Of a stretch of DNA of 64,000 bases, positions 9,118 to 18,150 are shown in pieces. A program made the translations under genes and the position numbers. The notes below the pieces were generated by a model, which worked only from the letters and a program-made list of their open reading frames with translations, did not search any database and was not told where the DNA came from. The DNA lies in assembly GCF_019599275.1 (NCBI RefSeq), contig NZ_JAHZTD010000001.1, positions 868,001-932,000 of the forward strand. The letters run 5' to 3'. The DNA comes from Hymenobacter sp. HSC-4F20 (GTDB taxonomy: Bacteria; Bacteroidota; Bacteroidia; Cytophagales; Hymenobacteraceae). Each line of letters starts with the position of its first letter. Position 1 is the stretch's first letter.

Positions 9118-9680
9118 TGTTCTAAATTTTTAAGTAGTGATGAAGAAATTTGTTTTTCATTGCCGTTTAGATCATGAATCTTTATAGTGTATATATCTGC
9201 TCTGTAATTTACAAAAACATCAGATTCTTCGAATAAAAGCCATTTTGATTCAACTGTCCGCTCTGATAAATTTATATGATCTTCGAATACCCCTGAATTT
9301 AATTTATTTTTATTTATTAGATCATAGAGTTTTGGGTTGTGTTCGTAATTAGCTTTGAATACAGAGTTATCATCTCTAATATACTCTATTTCTAAAATAG
9401 GTTTAAATGAATTGCTTGTTTCGGATTTGTTATTAATAGTTATATTGAATGCAATTGCTTTTGTATTTCTATTTTTGTCAATAAGTCTGAAGCTATTTAC
9501 TAAATATATTGAGAAATAAGGTGTTTTGTTTCCATATTCTTCTTTGGCTAATAAGAATGCTTTTTTAGAAAATACATTACTTCTATGTGATAAATACAGG
9601 GCAATAAACGAAACAATTGCAGCAAAGCCTGCAATTATTGTATCTAAGCTAATAGACTTTGGAAGGGCAATGTTAACCAT
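9114..9680 (-). CDS. membrane-anchored hypothetical protein, 188 aa
   Basis: No family recognised. One N-terminal transmembrane segment (about residues 12-30: TIIAGFAAIVSFIALYLSH) is followed by a basic stretch and a soluble, Asn/Lys/Ile-rich domain of about 150 residues with alternating hydrophobic strands. The ATG at 9680 was chosen over a TTG codon 21 nt upstream. It is strongly AT-rich and coupled to the next gene (9117) by a 4-nt overlap. The arrangement of a membrane-anchored protein with a small cytosolic partner is seen in defence and toxin-immunity pairs, but no catalytic motif is visible. Confidence 0.7.
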   Translation of the reverse strand: MVNIALPKSISLDTIIAGFAAIVSFIALYLSHRSNVFSKKAFLLAKEEYGNKTPYFSIYLVNSFRLIDKNRNTKAIAFNITINNKSETSNSFKPILEIEYIRDDNSVFKANYEHNPKLYDLINKNKLNSGVFEDHINLSERTVESKWLLFEESDVFVNYRADIYTIKIHDLNGNEKQISSSLLKNLEQ

Positions 9681-9712
9681 TATTAAAATGTTAGAATGCA
9701 AGAATCGATTAC

Positions 9713-10810
9713 TTACTCAACCACCTCCCGGCAGGCGCGGTAGAGGTCCTTCCAGCCGTCGCGCTCTTTTACTACGGTTTCCAGGTACTCCAGCCACACG
9801 ACGCGGTCCTGCACGGGGTCTTTGATGACGGCGCCGGTGAGGCCGGCGGCGAGGTCGGCGGCTTGCAGGGTGCCATCGCCGAAGTAGGCGGCCAGGGCCA
9901 GGCCACTGTTGAGTACGGAAATAGCCTCGCCGGTGCTGAGCGTGCCGCTGGGGCTCTTGAGCTTAGTTTTGCCGTTCTCCGTCACGCCCGAGCGCAGCTC
10001 CCGGAAGATGGTCACGAGACGGCTGATTTGCTCCAGGGCCGCCGTGGTTTCGGGCAACTGCAGGGCCCGGCCGGTTTTCTCCACCCGCGAGTGCACAATC
10101 TGCACTTCCTCGGCTACGGACGTGGGTAGGGGTAGTACCACGGTGTTGAAGCGGCGACGCAGGGCGCTGCTCAGCTCGTTCACGCCCTTGTCCCGGTCGT
10201 TGGCGGTGGCAATAACGTTGAAGCCGCGGGTGGCCTGCACCTCGGTAGCCAGCTCGGGCACGGGCAGTACCTTCTCGGAAAGGACTGTGATGAGCGTGTC
10301 CTGCACGTCGGAAGGAATGCGGGTCAGCTCTTCCACCCGCACCAAGGCGCCTTCCTGCATGCCTTTGAGCAGGGGCGAAGGCACCAGGGCCGCCGCCGAA
10401 GGTCCTTCGGCAATGAGGCGGGCGTAGTTCCAGGAGTAGCGAATGGCATCTTCAGAAGTGCCCGCCGTGCCCTGGATGAGCAGGTTGGAGTGCCCGCTGA
10501 TGGCCGCCGTGAGGTGCTCCGATACCCAGCTTTTAGCCGTACCGGGCACGCCCAGCAGCAGCAGGGCGCGGTCGGTGGCCAGGGTAGCCACAGCAATTTC
10601 CATCAGTCGCCGCTGCCCAATGTACTTAGGCTCAATCACGAACCCGTTGTCCAGGGTGCCGCCCAGCAGGTAGGTCACCACGGCCCAGGGCGAGAGCTGC
10701 CAGTTTGGGGGCTTGGGCCGGTCGTCGAGGGCGGCCAGCGCGGCCAGTTCTTCGGCATATTGCACCTCGGCGTGCGGACGCAGGATTTCGGAGGACGAAT
10801 TTAAGGCCAT
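9713..10810 (-). CDS. MoxR-type AAA ATPase (YehL-like)
   Basis: A 365-aa AAA+ ATPase of the MoxR group. It has a Walker A motif GVPGTAKS (about 87-94), a Walker B-like 'GALVRVEELTRIP', sensor 1 'FNVIATANDRD' and an arginine-finger region 'SSALRRRFN'. MoxR ATPases usually act with a VWA-domain protein as a chaperone-like remodelling machine. Here the partners in the same strand run are DUF5691 and SWIM proteins upstream and DUF5682 downstream, as in yehLMPQ-type loci. The ATG at 10810 is preferred to the TTG two codons upstream. Confidence 0.92.
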   Translation of the reverse strand: MALNSSSEILRPHAEVQYAEELAALAALDDRPKPPNWQLSPWAVVTYLLGGTLDNGFVIEPKYIGQRRLMEIAVATLATDRALLLLGVPGTAKSWVSEHLTAAISGHSNLLIQGTAGTSEDAIRYSWNYARLIAEGPSAAALVPSPLLKGMQEGALVRVEELTRIPSDVQDTLITVLSEKVLPVPELATEVQATRGFNVIATANDRDKGVNELSSALRRRFNTVVLPLPTSVAEEVQIVHSRVEKTGRALQLPETTAALEQISRLVTIFRELRSGVTENGKTKLKSPSGTLSTGEAISVLNSGLALAAYFGDGTLQAADLAAGLTGAVIKDPVQDRVVWLEYLETVVKERDGWKDLYRACREVVE

Positions 10811-10979
10811 AAACAAGCGAAGGGTTTGGAGGCGGAAGAGAGGTAGGAAAAGGTAGTCAGCTGACTTTTAACTGGCCTAATGAGGACTAAGAAGCGGTAG
10901 AGCTGCTTCGACTGCGCGGGCGCTAGAGTAAGGATGACGGTTTTATTTGCGTACTGCTGAAGCAGTGTTTACCAAAGGC

Positions 10980-12581
10980 CTAACCCGGACCAGGCGGCTC
11001 GTTGAGCGCCTCGTCGAGCTGCCGGCGGAAGTGCAGGGTGTTGAGCAGGCGGGCGAGGCTGTTGTGGAGGTAGGGCACATCCTGAAGCAGCGGCTGCAGC
11101 GGCTGAGCGCAGAGGTCGTACTGGGCCGCCGGCACTACGCGACCCATGTGCTCCAGCAGCTGACTGGCGGCATACTGAATACGGTGCAGCCGCTCGGGCC
11201 GACTTAGAGCTGCGCGTAGGACCTCCACCACGCGGCGGGTAAGGCGTTCGGGCCAGGGCGCTGGTATTAGCTGCAGCAGGGGCAGCCAGCGTACTTCCGG
11301 GCCAAACTCCGGCGCCGCCTCCAGCAGAGGCAACACGAGGTCGAGGAGCTGCTGGGGGGGGAGCTGCCGGACCAGGCCGACTATGGGCAGGGGGAAGGGC
11401 TGCTTGCGCGGTAGCTCAAACAGCCAGCGTAACAGAGCATTGGCCCACTCGGCATCGTGATGCAGGATGGCGGCCTCGGCCCAGCTGGTACATAACAGCG
11501 CGGCCCACTCAGTAGCGGCGGCCAGCTCTAGGATGCGGGCGGGCAGGAGGTTCCAGTGCGCTTCCCAGCGTCGGGGCGGGAGCAGGGCCAGCATCTGCCC
11601 CAGCAAGGCGGTCTTTTCGCCCTGAAAGCGCGCGTCGCGCTGCTCAATGCCATCCATCAGCCAGGTTTTGTCCCATTCGGTAGCGGGTAGCTCCACCAGA
11701 AGCTTTTTGTTCAGGAGGGTTTTTTTCAAGTGCACGAGTGGCTCGGCGCGCTGCCACAGGCGCTCGGGCAGGGTACTGGTGGAAAGCCTGGCTAGCAGGG
11801 GTAACACAGTTTGGCGGACCTCCTTGCTTTTGGAAGCCAAGTACTGCTCCAGCAGGGCGGCATCGTCGGGGGAGGCGTTTTCGCCCAGCGTGGCCAGTAA
11901 GGCTGCCTGGTTTTTGGCTGGCTCCTGGGGTAGGACGGCCGTTAGCAACTCGCGGGCCTGAGTGGGATGGTGGCGGCGCAGATTTTCCAGATACAGAACG
12001 CGCTGACGCAGGGAGCCGGTTTCCCAGATTCCCTCATCTGCTTGAATCGATGCGGCCAGCAGGGGTTGCCAGTCCGGGTTCTGGGCCGCCAGCCAGTTTC
12101 CGCGTTGGCCCAGCACCGCCGTGGCTGCCGGGTGTAGGGCCGGGCGGGTGCGCACATACTCCAGCAGGTGCACCAGTTGCGGATGCGGCACCCGCCGCTG
12201 GTGTTCGGCCATAGCCGCCAGGAAATCGGGTAGCAGCTCTACATATTGACCTTCCAACAGCACACGAAGGGCTTGGGCACCGTTGGGGCCAAGCGCCACC
12301 TGCATTTCGGCGGGAGCGGGTGGCACGGCAGGGGCAGTGCTGGGGGCGGGTTGGTAGCCGGCCTTGCGGATCAGTGCCAGCGCTCCAGCCGTCAGGAGTA
12401 GGTGCTTTTCGCGGTGGGCTTCACCGGTTGCCGGTGCTGGGGGTAGACCGGGCACGGTGGGCAGGGCGTCGGGGCTTTGGCGGGTGCCTAGCAGAGCCAC
12501 GCGCATCAGCTGCTGCCAATCGGCCTCGGGCCGGAGGGGGGGTACTGGTAGGCGGGGGGTAGGCGCTTCGGGGTGGGGCAT
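10980..12581 (-). CDS. DUF5691 family protein
   Basis: A 533-aa protein with 'WQQLMRVALLGTRQSP' at the N-terminus, typical of DUF5691, and a long Leu/Ala-rich helical body resembling HEAT-type repeats ('LLPLLARLSTSTLPERLWQRAEPLV'). The role is unknown; the family is encoded next to SWIM zinc-finger proteins and MoxR ATPases. Its ATG shares one base with the stop codon of the SWIM gene (TGATG at 12579-12583), so the two are translationally coupled. A 169-bp spacer separates it from the ATPase gene; no terminator is evident there. Confidence 0.85.
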   Translation of the reverse strand: MPHPEAPTPRLPVPPLRPEADWQQLMRVALLGTRQSPDALPTVPGLPPAPATGEAHREKHLLLTAGALALIRKAGYQPAPSTAPAVPPAPAEMQVALGPNGAQALRVLLEGQYVELLPDFLAAMAEHQRRVPHPQLVHLLEYVRTRPALHPAATAVLGQRGNWLAAQNPDWQPLLAASIQADEGIWETGSLRQRVLYLENLRRHHPTQARELLTAVLPQEPAKNQAALLATLGENASPDDAALLEQYLASKSKEVRQTVLPLLARLSTSTLPERLWQRAEPLVHLKKTLLNKKLLVELPATEWDKTWLMDGIEQRDARFQGEKTALLGQMLALLPPRRWEAHWNLLPARILELAAATEWAALLCTSWAEAAILHHDAEWANALLRWLFELPRKQPFPLPIVGLVRQLPPQQLLDLVLPLLEAAPEFGPEVRWLPLLQLIPAPWPERLTRRVVEVLRAALSRPERLHRIQYAASQLLEHMGRVVPAAQYDLCAQPLQPLLQDVPYLHNSLARLLNTLHFRRQLDEALNEPPGPG

Positions 12582-13993
12582 CAGAGAGTAGGCGAAAGTT
12601 CAACAACAGGGCCCCAGCCTACCAGAGGGCGCAGGCCCCGGCCGGTCCATTCTCCAAACACCGTGAGCGGCGCGCCTCCGCCAACCGCCTGCAGCTCCCA
12701 CCCAAACAGGCTGTCGCAGAGCAGGGGCACTTCCAGGATTTTCGGGATAGAAGAGACGGGCGCGGCAGGGTCAGTGGGTGGTTCTGCCGCAAACTGTAGC
12801 ACCCAGCGGCCAGCCGGGGTGAAAACAGGTGTGCCGCCCGCCAGCAGCACCGGCCACTCGCGCAGCCAGGGCTGGAGGGCCAGGGCGCTGGCATAGGCAT
12901 TTAGCAGCTCAGGCAGGGTAAGGGAGTAAGGCGGGGCGGCATCGGAGCTTAAGCCAGCAAATGTGAGGGAGCCGGCCACGGCCCGCACGGGCAGCAGACC
13001 AGGGTAGAAGCTGAGCGTGCCGGTGTAGGTGCCATCGGGCACCAGGGCGGTAGCAAACGGCTGGCCCCCGAAGGAAAACTCTACTAGCAGCGCCAAGCGC
13101 CCGGTTTGCTGGCCCTGCAGCCAGCAGCGGCGCGCCGTCAGGCGGTCTTCTTCGGTGATGGCCAGTGAGAGCACCCTCCACTCGTCCGTCACCGCCGGCT
13201 GAGTGGCCAGCAGATCTTCCTTCTTCAGATTCAGCCCAGCCAGTTGCAGCACAGCCTGGCGGGCGGCATCCGAGAGCTGCGGCAGGCGTTGAAACGTTTG
13301 GGTCAGCAGATAAAGCTCCCCTAGGCGGCCCAGCAGCCGCTCGGGCCAGTCGGGACTCTGGTGGCGAAGGTCGGGCAGTTCCCGCACCACTGTGGCCAGG
13401 CCAGGGAGTTGGTTGTCAACCAAGCGGGCCGCCTGGTTTTCCCAGAAGCTCAGGGGATGGCTTTCAGTGGCTGCCAGTCCGGCCCGCATCAGGTCCACCA
13501 GCCACATTTCCAGTTCCTGGGTGCCGCGCTGCATGCGGCTCATGCGCTGGGCCTCGCGCTTCTGCCGGGCCAGCTCACTGTCGGATGAAGCCGGGGCCGG
13601 AGTGGCATTGTCGGCGCCCGGGAGGGGTAGCTCGGCTTCTTTGACGGCTTTCTTGCCGGAAGCTTGCTGGCGCTTCTCCAGCCATTCCTGCAGCCAGGCC
13701 GGGGGGGTAGGGTCGTTCAGCAACTGGGGCTGGCGGGCCAGCAGCAGCAGTAGGGCCGCGCCGTGCTTGCACGGAAACACCCGGCTGGGACAGGAGCACT
13801 TAAAGGCGGGCTCGGTCAGGTCGAGGCCGGTTTGGTAGGGCTGACTGCCGCTGCCTTTGCACTCGCCCCAGGCGGCGGTAGCTGTGCGGCCCAGGTTGCT
13901 CCATCTGGCGGGGGCGGCCAGTTCTTGGCCGCGCTTGAGCGTGCCGGGGTCGGTAATGAGGGCGCGGGCCTGTTCTTCGGTCCAGGAGGTCAA
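12581..13993 (-). CDS. SWIM zinc-finger protein (YehQ-like)
   Basis: A 470-aa protein with a SWIM motif CxCx6CxH: Cys66, Cys68, Cys75 and His77 in 'FKCSCPSRVFPCKHG'. SWIM domains bind zinc and are thought to contact DNA or proteins. It begins MTSWTEEQARALITDPGTLKRG, as in YehQ-type proteins, then has a basic linker (about 100-160) and a C-terminal helical and beta-rich region. It is the first large gene of the minus-strand cluster, ahead of DUF5691, and shares a stop/start overlap with it. Confidence 0.9.
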   Translation of the reverse strand: MTSWTEEQARALITDPGTLKRGQELAAPARWSNLGRTATAAWGECKGSGSQPYQTGLDLTEPAFKCSCPSRVFPCKHGAALLLLLARQPQLLNDPTPPAWLQEWLEKRQQASGKKAVKEAELPLPGADNATPAPASSDSELARQKREAQRMSRMQRGTQELEMWLVDLMRAGLAATESHPLSFWENQAARLVDNQLPGLATVVRELPDLRHQSPDWPERLLGRLGELYLLTQTFQRLPQLSDAARQAVLQLAGLNLKKEDLLATQPAVTDEWRVLSLAITEEDRLTARRCWLQGQQTGRLALLVEFSFGGQPFATALVPDGTYTGTLSFYPGLLPVRAVAGSLTFAGLSSDAAPPYSLTLPELLNAYASALALQPWLREWPVLLAGGTPVFTPAGRWVLQFAAEPPTDPAAPVSSIPKILEVPLLCDSLFGWELQAVGGGAPLTVFGEWTGRGLRPLVGWGPVVELSPTL

Positions 13994-14052
13994 GGCTTAC
14001 GGAGGGTTATAGCTGCCACAGGGCAGACCGGATACCCCGGCAAAGTAGTAGG

Positions 14053-14403
14053 TCAGCGGGGAAATTCCGCGCCGCAGCTCCGGCATTCGTGCAGGGTAGT
14101 CCCCACGTAAAACAAGCGTTTCCACCAAGCTAAGCGCAAGACGGGCACCGGATCCGGGGTTCCGCAACGGGGGCAGCGCGGCGCCAACGAGGTAGCGCGT
14201 TGCAGTTCAAAGGCTTCTACCACAGCTCGCGCGGCCACGGTGTCCGTCTCCTCAATCAGCAATTGATAATACATGCCCTCTCCGAAGGGAAAAGTGGGCG
14301 GCCCGCCGGTTTTCACCAGGGCATCTACTCCACTCGCCTGCAGCTGCTGGTACAGCATCACGGCCTCGGCGTAGGTCAGGTACTGGGCGGCGGGGGTAAG
14401 CAT
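14053..14403 (-). CDS. DUF2007-like protein with C-terminal zinc ribbon
   Basis: A 116-aa protein. The N-terminal 70 residues ('YAEAVMLYQQLQASGVDALVK...YQLLIEETD') resemble the DUF2007/putative signal-transducing domain. The C-terminus carries two CxxC pairs (Cys77/80 and Cys107/110; CPRCG and CRSCG) that should bind one zinc. It is 59 bp upstream of the SWIM gene on the same strand and may be the first gene of that operon. The function is unknown. Confidence 0.78.
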   Translation of the reverse strand: MLTPAAQYLTYAEAVMLYQQLQASGVDALVKTGGPPTFPFGEGMYYQLLIEETDTVAARAVVEAFELQRATSLAPRCPRCGTPDPVPVLRLAWWKRLFYVGTTLHECRSCGAEFPR

Positions 14404-14748
14404 GTAGCAGAAAGAAGGTCACAAACAAAGCGGAAAAACAGCTCTTTTATTGAGGAGGTGGAACGCGAAAAGAAGTCTTGGGAGGGTAATGCCAGATATA
14501 TAGCTGACAGGAGCCCGGCAAAATTTCCCGTTCTGGCTGGTTGCGTGCGTCACAAGCACAGCTTCTTTTTCCTTTCTGGTGCCGGTAAAAGTGCCTCTCT
14601 TTGCCCCGGGAATGACGGAGGAATAAGTCCCTCTGCGCGCCCCTGCAGACCGTTCGGCTGGTGAGTGACGAATTCTCTACGGGTAGGCCTCTCCGCTGCA
14701 ACGGAGAGGCCTTTGCGGTTACCCAACCGTGAGCGGCTGAAAGACAGG
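14404..14748. other. intergenic region of 345 bp
   Basis: No gene that looks real. It contains the promoter region of the minus-strand cluster starting at 14403 and a hairpin at 14685-14712. Short frames here lack family resemblance and are probably chance. Confidence 0.5.
14685..14712 (-). terminator. hairpin downstream of the 14749-17708 gene pair
   Basis: Perfect 11-bp inverted repeat (AGGCCTCTCCG / CGGAGAGGCCT) with a 6-nt loop, 37 bp after the stop of the gene at 14749. No long T-run follows on either strand, so terminator function is likely but not certain. Confidence 0.55.
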
Positions 14749-15336
14749 CTATTTGCGCCGCCGCGCCGGAGCAGCGTTCAGGCGGCCCCGCAGGCGGAGC
14801 ACGTACCAGAGCAAACCTGCGCAGAGCACGGCCAGGCCGGCGGCCAGCAGTTCGCGGCTGGTGCGGGCCTGCGTGGCCTCGTCGGCGGTGGCTTGCAGGT
14901 CCAGGAGCTTTTTTTCCCGCTGCTTGTCGCGCAGCTCCAGGTTGGCAATCTGGTTTTGCAGGTCGTAGAAGCGCTGGCGGGTGGTGCTCTGGTCGGTCTG
15001 GGCTACCGTAATTTGCTGCTTGGCCTGCTGGTTTTCGGCTACCACGGCGGCCGTGCGCCGCAGGGTAGCGGCCTGCACGGCCCGCACAATTTCGGTGTCT
15101 TTGCGGATAATGCCTTTCAGGGCGTCGACTACTTCCTGCAGGTCTTTTTTGCTGGGCTTGTTGCCGAAGAGGCTGTTGCGCTGGGCGTTGGCTTCCTCAT
15201 ACTCCCGCACCATTTGCTGGCGCTCCTGAATCAGGCGGGGCAGCGGGTCGTTGTCAGGCGTAGGGGTAGCGGGCGTTTGCGCAAGGATAGAACCGCAGGA
15301 GAAGGCAAAAAGAAGGGGCAGGAGGCGTTTCGTCAT
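14749..15336 (-). CDS. exported coiled-coil protein with C-terminal membrane anchor
   Basis: A 195-aa protein with a signal peptide (MTKRLLPLLFAFSCGSILAQ), a long charged Gln/Glu/Arg-rich helical region (about 45-155) that should form a coiled coil, and a C-terminal transmembrane segment (about 165-182) followed by a basic tail. The ATG at 15336 was chosen because it begins the signal peptide. It lies 71 bp downstream of an RND/MMPL exporter gene on the same strand and may assist it. No named family was recognised. Confidence 0.75.
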   Translation of the reverse strand: MTKRLLPLLFAFSCGSILAQTPATPTPDNDPLPRLIQERQQMVREYEEANAQRNSLFGNKPSKKDLQEVVDALKGIIRKDTEIVRAVQAATLRRTAAVVAENQQAKQQITVAQTDQSTTRQRFYDLQNQIANLELRDKQREKKLLDLQATADEATQARTSRELLAAGLAVLCAGLLWYVLRLRGRLNAAPARRRK

Positions 15337-15407
15337 AGCGCAAAGTAACGGCGAAGCCGGCTGTGGAGTTTGCTCGGGTAGCTGCTCTGCTTGCTCCGGA
15401 AAATTTC

Positions 15408-17708
15408 CTACCCACCCAGCGCCGGCACGGGCTGCCGGATTTCCTTGGGCTTGTGGCGGTAGAACCACAGAATCAGGATGGGCAGCAGGGTCAGCTCGGC
15501 TACTACCCCGAACAGCAGCGTCAGGCCGATAAGCAAACCCACGTAGAAGGTCCCATCAAAGGAGGAGAAAATCAGGGTAGAGAAGCCGCCCACCAGAATC
15601 AGAGACGTGACGATGACGGCCTTGCCGGCCATGAGGTAGGTTTTGCGCACGGCCCGGAACAGGCTAGGCTCCTGCAGCAGCACCAGCTTGAGCTTGCTGA
15701 TAAAGTGAATGGTGTCATCGACGGCAATGCCGAAGGCAATGGTGAAGATGATGCTGGTGCTCACTTTCATGCTCACGCCGGCCGCGCCCATCACACCCGC
15801 CACAATCAGGATGGGCACCAGGTTGGGCACGAGCACCACCAGGGTCATGCGCAGGGAGCGAAACAGCAGCAGCACAATGAGCGTGACCATCACAATGTCG
15901 ATGCTCATGCCCGTAATCATGTTCAGGGTGAGGTTTTCGTTGTTTTTGTCGATGAGGTTGGCCGAGCCGGTGAGGCGGGTGTGCAGCACGGTGCTGTCCA
16001 CGGAGGCGCGCAAGTAACGGCGCAGATCGGTGTTCAGCTTATCGGCCCGGATGGAGCCCACATCGGGCATGCGGCCCGTGAGGCGGCCTTCGGAGCCGTC
16101 GGGCAGGGCCAGGGCCCGAAACTCCGGCTTCTTCCGGAATAGCTTCACCTTGCGCGTCAGCCGCTCTAGCTCCGCCTCGGAGTCGGGGAGGCGGTACTCG
16201 GTCAGCAGGCCGCCGTTCAGGGCCTTGCGCACCGATTTGATGATGGTAACCGGCGAAGCCACGAAGTTCAGGCCGTAGGTGCGCTGCAAATAGCCCTCAA
16301 TTTTCTCGGTCTGGCGCAGCACTTCCAAGTCGTAGATGGTGCGGCCGGGAGCGGGCTTTAAGTCCAGCTCAAACGGGCGCACGCCGGCAAACTGCCGCTC
16401 GAAAAACTTGAAATCCAGCTTTACCGGGTCGTTTTGGGAGAGGTCGTCGAGCAGGGCTGAGTTGATGCGGATGCGCGAGGCCGAGGCTACCGATAGCCCC
16501 AGCACTAGGGCGCTGATGGCCACTACCCAGTGCCGCCGCGCCAGCACCACCCGGAACAGGCGGCCCAGCACCCCGTCCCAGCTGTGGCCGGTTTCGCGGG
16601 GCACCCGCAGCTGGGGCTTGCGCAGCAGCACCAGCATGGCCGGCAGCAGGGTGAAGCTCAGGGCAAACGTGAGCAGCACAGCAATGCCCGTAAACAGCCC
16701 GAAGTTGTAAATGGGCCGGATAGTGCTGGTCATCAAGGTGAAGAAGCCGATGCTGGTGGTCAGGGCCGAAAGCCCGGAGCCAAACCCCGATTCTTTGAGG
16801 GCAATCAGCAACGAGTCCCGCTTGCTGGCTCCGTAGCCCAGCTCCGTGACGTAGCGCGTGATGATGTGGATAGTATCGGACATGCCCACCACGAACAGCA
16901 TCACCGGCAGCAGGGCCGTCATCAAGTCAATGCTCACCCCGAAGGCCGACATCACCCCCAGGCCCCACACAATGGCGCCCAGCACCACCACCAGCGGCAG
17001 CACTACCCCCCACCAGGTCCGGAACGTCAGCCACAAGAGCCCCGTCACCAGCACCACCGACAGGCTCATAAACACCATCAGCTCCACCTGCAGCCGGTCC
17101 ACAAACACCGATTGGGCCACCATTTTGCCGGCCAAGTGGTACTCTTCTTCCGCGAAGCCCTGGCGCTGCAGCTCCGTGCGGACGGCCGCCAGCAGGGAGT
17201 CGCCGGGGGGCTTGCTCAGGTTGGGAGAGGTCTGGAACAGGATGGTAGCGGCCCGCGCATCCCGCGAAATCAGGTTGCCCACCAGCCCCGGCGTGCGGTA
17301 CACCAGCGCCGAGTCCTGGGCCCGGCGGGTTGGGTCCTGGGGATGGAGGTAGGGGACGTTGAACACGCCCAGCCCCTCCACCACCGGGTTCACGGCATTA
17401 GTGGGCGAGGACACCTGCGTGACGTGGCGCCGCTGCTGGATAAAGCGCGTCAGTGAATCCACCTGGGTCAGGAAGCGGGGCTCGAATACGGTTTGGCCCT
17501 GCGGAGCTTCCAGGCCCAGCAGCACGTAGTCGTTGTCGTTGCCGAAGCGGCCGGAGTACTGCATATAGTAGTCCAGGTCCGGGTCGCCGGCGGGGTAGAA
17601 GTCGTTGAAATTATAGTTGAAGCGCAGCTGGGCCACGAAAAACACGGCCAGAGCCGTGAGCAGCCCGAGGGCCACGAGGGTAAGATGAGCGAGTTTGCGA
17701 AGCGGCAT
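15408..17708 (-). CDS. RND/MMPL-family exporter
   Basis: A 766-aa inner-membrane protein of the RND superfamily, of the shorter MMPL-like type. It has an N-terminal transmembrane helix, a periplasmic loop (about 30-215), a block of five or six membrane segments around 'LLPVMLFVVGMSDTIHII', a second periplasmic loop and a second membrane block with the matching 'TIAFGIAVDDTIHFISKL'. These Gly/Asp-containing helices carry the proton-relay residues in RND pumps. The substrate is unknown; relatives export lipids or hopanoids. No membrane-fusion or TolC-like gene is adjacent, which fits the MMPL type. Confidence 0.88.
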   Translation of the reverse strand: MPLRKLAHLTLVALGLLTALAVFFVAQLRFNYNFNDFYPAGDPDLDYYMQYSGRFGNDNDYVLLGLEAPQGQTVFEPRFLTQVDSLTRFIQQRRHVTQVSSPTNAVNPVVEGLGVFNVPYLHPQDPTRRAQDSALVYRTPGLVGNLISRDARAATILFQTSPNLSKPPGDSLLAAVRTELQRQGFAEEEYHLAGKMVAQSVFVDRLQVELMVFMSLSVVLVTGLLWLTFRTWWGVVLPLVVVLGAIVWGLGVMSAFGVSIDLMTALLPVMLFVVGMSDTIHIITRYVTELGYGASKRDSLLIALKESGFGSGLSALTTSIGFFTLMTSTIRPIYNFGLFTGIAVLLTFALSFTLLPAMLVLLRKPQLRVPRETGHSWDGVLGRLFRVVLARRHWVVAISALVLGLSVASASRIRINSALLDDLSQNDPVKLDFKFFERQFAGVRPFELDLKPAPGRTIYDLEVLRQTEKIEGYLQRTYGLNFVASPVTIIKSVRKALNGGLLTEYRLPDSEAELERLTRKVKLFRKKPEFRALALPDGSEGRLTGRMPDVGSIRADKLNTDLRRYLRASVDSTVLHTRLTGSANLIDKNNENLTLNMITGMSIDIVMVTLIVLLLFRSLRMTLVVLVPNLVPILIVAGVMGAAGVSMKVSTSIIFTIAFGIAVDDTIHFISKLKLVLLQEPSLFRAVRKTYLMAGKAVIVTSLILVGGFSTLIFSSFDGTFYVGLLIGLTLLFGVVAELTLLPILILWFYRHKPKEIRQPVPALGG

Positions 17709-17915
17709 AAGGTAGGAACGCGCCGCAGGGGCGGCGCGAATCGTGGCAGCTGGTTGTGTTGCCTCTTCAATAGGGTGAGTGTACTACGCGAGGCGCTTTA
17801 CGGGGCTTCGCGCTACTTTCATTACCTTAGAGAACCGCAGTAACCGGCCGGGAGAATATCCTTACGCCAACTGCCAATTTCCTGCTTTTGTTTCCTCCTA
17901 ACTTATCTTCTCCCC

Positions 17916-18122
17916 ATGAAAAACGCCCTGCTTGCTTTAGCCCTGTTTGCTTTCGTTGGATCTGCTAGTGCCCACGAGGGCCACAACGAGGGCAAAGGCA
18001 AGAAAGCCAAGAAAGAAACCTGCTCAAAAGGTACTGCCGGTGCCTCCTGCTGCATGAAGAAGGACGCCAAAACTGCGGCGGCAACGCCCGCACCTGCTAC
18101 CCCAGCCGTGAAGTCGCTGTAA
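17916..18122 (+). CDS. small exported His/Cys/Lys-rich protein, 68 aa
   Basis: A signal peptide (MKNALLALALFAFVGSASA) is followed by a mature peptide of about 49 residues with 'HEGHNEG', a Lys-rich stretch, three Cys (ETCSKG, SCCMKK) and a Pro/Ala/Thr tail. The His and Cys content suggests periplasmic metal binding, for example copper; this is inference only. The gene has its own intrinsic terminator at 18151-18186. No named family was recognised. Confidence 0.7.
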   Translation: MKNALLALALFAFVGSASAHEGHNEGKGKKAKKETCSKGTAGASCCMKKDAKTAAATPAPATPAVKSL

Positions 18123-18150
18123 AATTCCACGACCCCCGAGTAGTGAAGAA

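Noticed and set aside
8560-9701. An insertion sequence or phage remnant as the cause of the AT-rich island
   Set aside because: No transposase or integrase gene, terminal inverted repeat or target duplication could be seen around it.
3660-14403. A VWA-domain gene in the MoxR cluster
   Set aside because: No MIDAS-type DxSxS motif was found in any of the proteins on this stretch.
16530-17456. Plus-strand frame of 308 codons
   Set aside because: Antisense to the RND exporter gene; its product is an extremely His/Gln-rich artefact.
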